A stretch of DNA of 6,205 bases from Ornithinimicrobium sp. (lineage in GTDB: Bacteria > Actinomycetota > Actinomycetes > Actinomycetales > Dermatophilaceae): assembly GCA_030145965.1 (NCBI GenBank), contig JASKZT010000116.1, forward strand, positions 1-6,205. Direction: 5' to 3'. Position numbers and translations under genes: made by a program. Below the pieces are notes generated by a model. It worked only from the letters and a program-made list of their open reading frames with translations. It was not told the DNA's origin and searched no databases. This document shows positions 5,444 through 6,205 of this stretch, piece by piece; position 1 is the first letter of the stretch; every line of letters begins with the position of its first letter.

Positions 5444-5776
5444 ATGTCCGCGATCTTCGAGGTCCAGAGCCTGCTCCAGGTGGTCATCGGCGTCGGCGTC
5501 CTGGCGATGATGCTGTGGGCGCTCGTCGACTGCGCCCGCACCCGCCCCGACGCCTTCGTCGCGGCCGGCAAGCGGACCAAGACCTTCTGGCTCATCCTCA
5601 CCGGGGTCGCGAGCCTCGTCGGCTTCATCTTCGTCTTCTCCCCGTTCAACCTCTTCAACCTCGTGGCGATCGTCGCGGCCGGCGTCTACCACGCCGACGT
5701 GCGGCCGGCCGTGGCCTCCCTGCGGGGCTCCGGCGGCGGCCAGGGCACCCACATGGGTCCCTACGGCCCGTGGTGA
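5444..5776 (+). CDS. DUF2516 family small membrane protein
   Basis: 110 residues. The family is confined to actinobacteria as far as I know and has no assigned function. Hydrophobic segments lie at about 10-28, 48-65 and 70-82, the last two possibly forming a tight hairpin. The recognisable family pattern is WALVD (25-29), then a basic loop with AFVAAGKRTKTFWL (37-50). The tail (about 88-110) is Gly-rich and ends MGPYGPW. The frame is open back to the dtd stop, but the ATG at 5444 is the first start codon in it and has a TACCCT box 6 bases upstream, so this start is well supported. The stop overlaps the hydrolase GTG (GTGA, 5773-5776). The pairing suggests joint expression with the hydrolase but reveals no shared job. 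Confidence 0.88.
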   Translation: MSAIFEVQSLLQVVIGVGVLAMMLWALVDCARTRPDAFVAAGKRTKTFWLILTGVASLVGFIFVFSPFNLFNLVAIVAAGVYHADVRPAVASLRGSGGGQGTHMGPYGPW

Positions 5777-6205
5777 CCCCGGCCCTCGCGCCCCGCACCA
5801 CCCTGCTCCCCGGCCCGGCCGGCGACCTCGAGGTCCTCACGACCGGCCGCGGTGAGCCGCACACGCTCTTCGTCCACGGCCTGGCCGGCTCGATCGGCAC
5901 GACCCGCCCCTACGCCTCCGGGGTGAGCGGGAGGTGCAGCTTCGTCCACCTCCGCGGCCACGGCCGCTCGCCCGCCCCGCCCTCCGAGGACTGGGGGTAT
6001 GCCGAGCTCGCCGCCGAGGTCAGGGCCGTCGCCGACCGGCTCGGCGCAGACCGCGCCCTGGGCGTGAGCATGGGCGCCGGCGCCCTCCTGGCCCTGCTGG
6101 CGGAGGAGCCCGACCGCTTCGAGCGGCTCGTGCTCGTTCTTCCCGCGGCCCTGGACCGCCCTCGCGGCGACGAGGCGATGCACCGGCTCGCGCGCCTGGC
6201 CGCCC
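5773..6205 (+). CDS. Alpha/beta hydrolase (partial, N-terminal 144 residues)
   Basis: The gene starts at the GTG overlapping the DUF2516 stop and leaves the window at the right edge. The visible part is the N-terminal half of an alpha/beta-hydrolase fold: FVHGLAGS (33-40), with the HG oxyanion-hole motif; FVHLRGHGRS (57-66), the usual strand 4 and loop; and GVSMGAG (97-103), the nucleophile elbow with catalytic Ser99 (codon 6067-6069). The acid and histidine of the triad would lie beyond the edge. There is no signal peptide. No ribosome-binding site precedes the GTG, so translation probably relies on ribosomes finishing DUF2516. The substrate (ester, lactone or epoxide) cannot be told from this half. 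Confidence 0.9.
   Translation, partial: MTPALAPRTTLLPGPAGDLEVLTTGRGEPHTLFVHGLAGSIGTTRPYASGVSGRCSFVHLRGHGRSPAPPSEDWGYAELAAEVRAVADRLGADRALGVSMGAGALLALLAEEPDRFERLVLVLPAALDRPRGDEAMHRLARLAA

Noticed and set aside
1..6205. CRISPR arrays, tRNA or rRNA genes, insertion sequences, phage attachment sites
   Set aside because: No regularly spaced repeats, cloverleaf-like sequence, transposase or integrase motifs, or bounded terminal repeats were seen.

Overview
The window comes from a very high-GC Gram-positive chromosome. Nearly every codon in the real genes ends in G or C. The gene set (LCP cell-wall ligase, actinobacterial GTG starts, DUF2516, a small secreted GEVTGNGK protein, TANNNT -10 boxes) points to Actinomycetota, most likely Micrococcales and perhaps the Intrasporangiaceae/Ornithinimicrobiaceae. 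That placement is inferred from style and families; no marker gene fixes it.

Layout. Left edge, minus strand: the first 12 codons of an unidentified gene (1-36), then a complete LytR-CpsA-Psr (LCP) membrane protein (136-1350) with a good intrinsic terminator just after its stop. Divergent from it, plus strand: ygfZ (1451-2497), a folate-dependent iron-sulphur cluster protein. The 100-base gap between the two is rich in inverted repeats. Convergent with ygfZ, minus strand: a small exported protein of 93 residues (2522-2803). Its predicted leader of about 80 bases contains a perfect 9-bp hairpin and a competing smaller one.

Right half, plus strand: a tightly packed run of BKACE/DUF849 beta-keto acid cleavage enzyme (2965-3801), Asparaginase_II-type asparaginase (3798-4814), dtd D-aminoacyl-tRNA deacylase (4811-5233), a broken small gene (about 5230-5420), DUF2516 membrane protein (5444-5776) and the first 144 codons of an alpha/beta hydrolase (5773 to the edge). 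Successive genes overlap by four bases (ATGA or GTGA) at 3798, 4811, 5230 and 5773, so much of this is probably one translationally coupled transcription unit. A second, probably leaderless, promoter lies in front of DUF2516.

Most of the window is ordinary housekeeping and accessory metabolism, and I found no convincing new multi-gene system. The best leads are the gene after dtd, which reads as good coding sequence in three successive frames; the coupling of a BKACE enzyme of unknown substrate to an asparaginase; and the structured leader of the small secreted protein.
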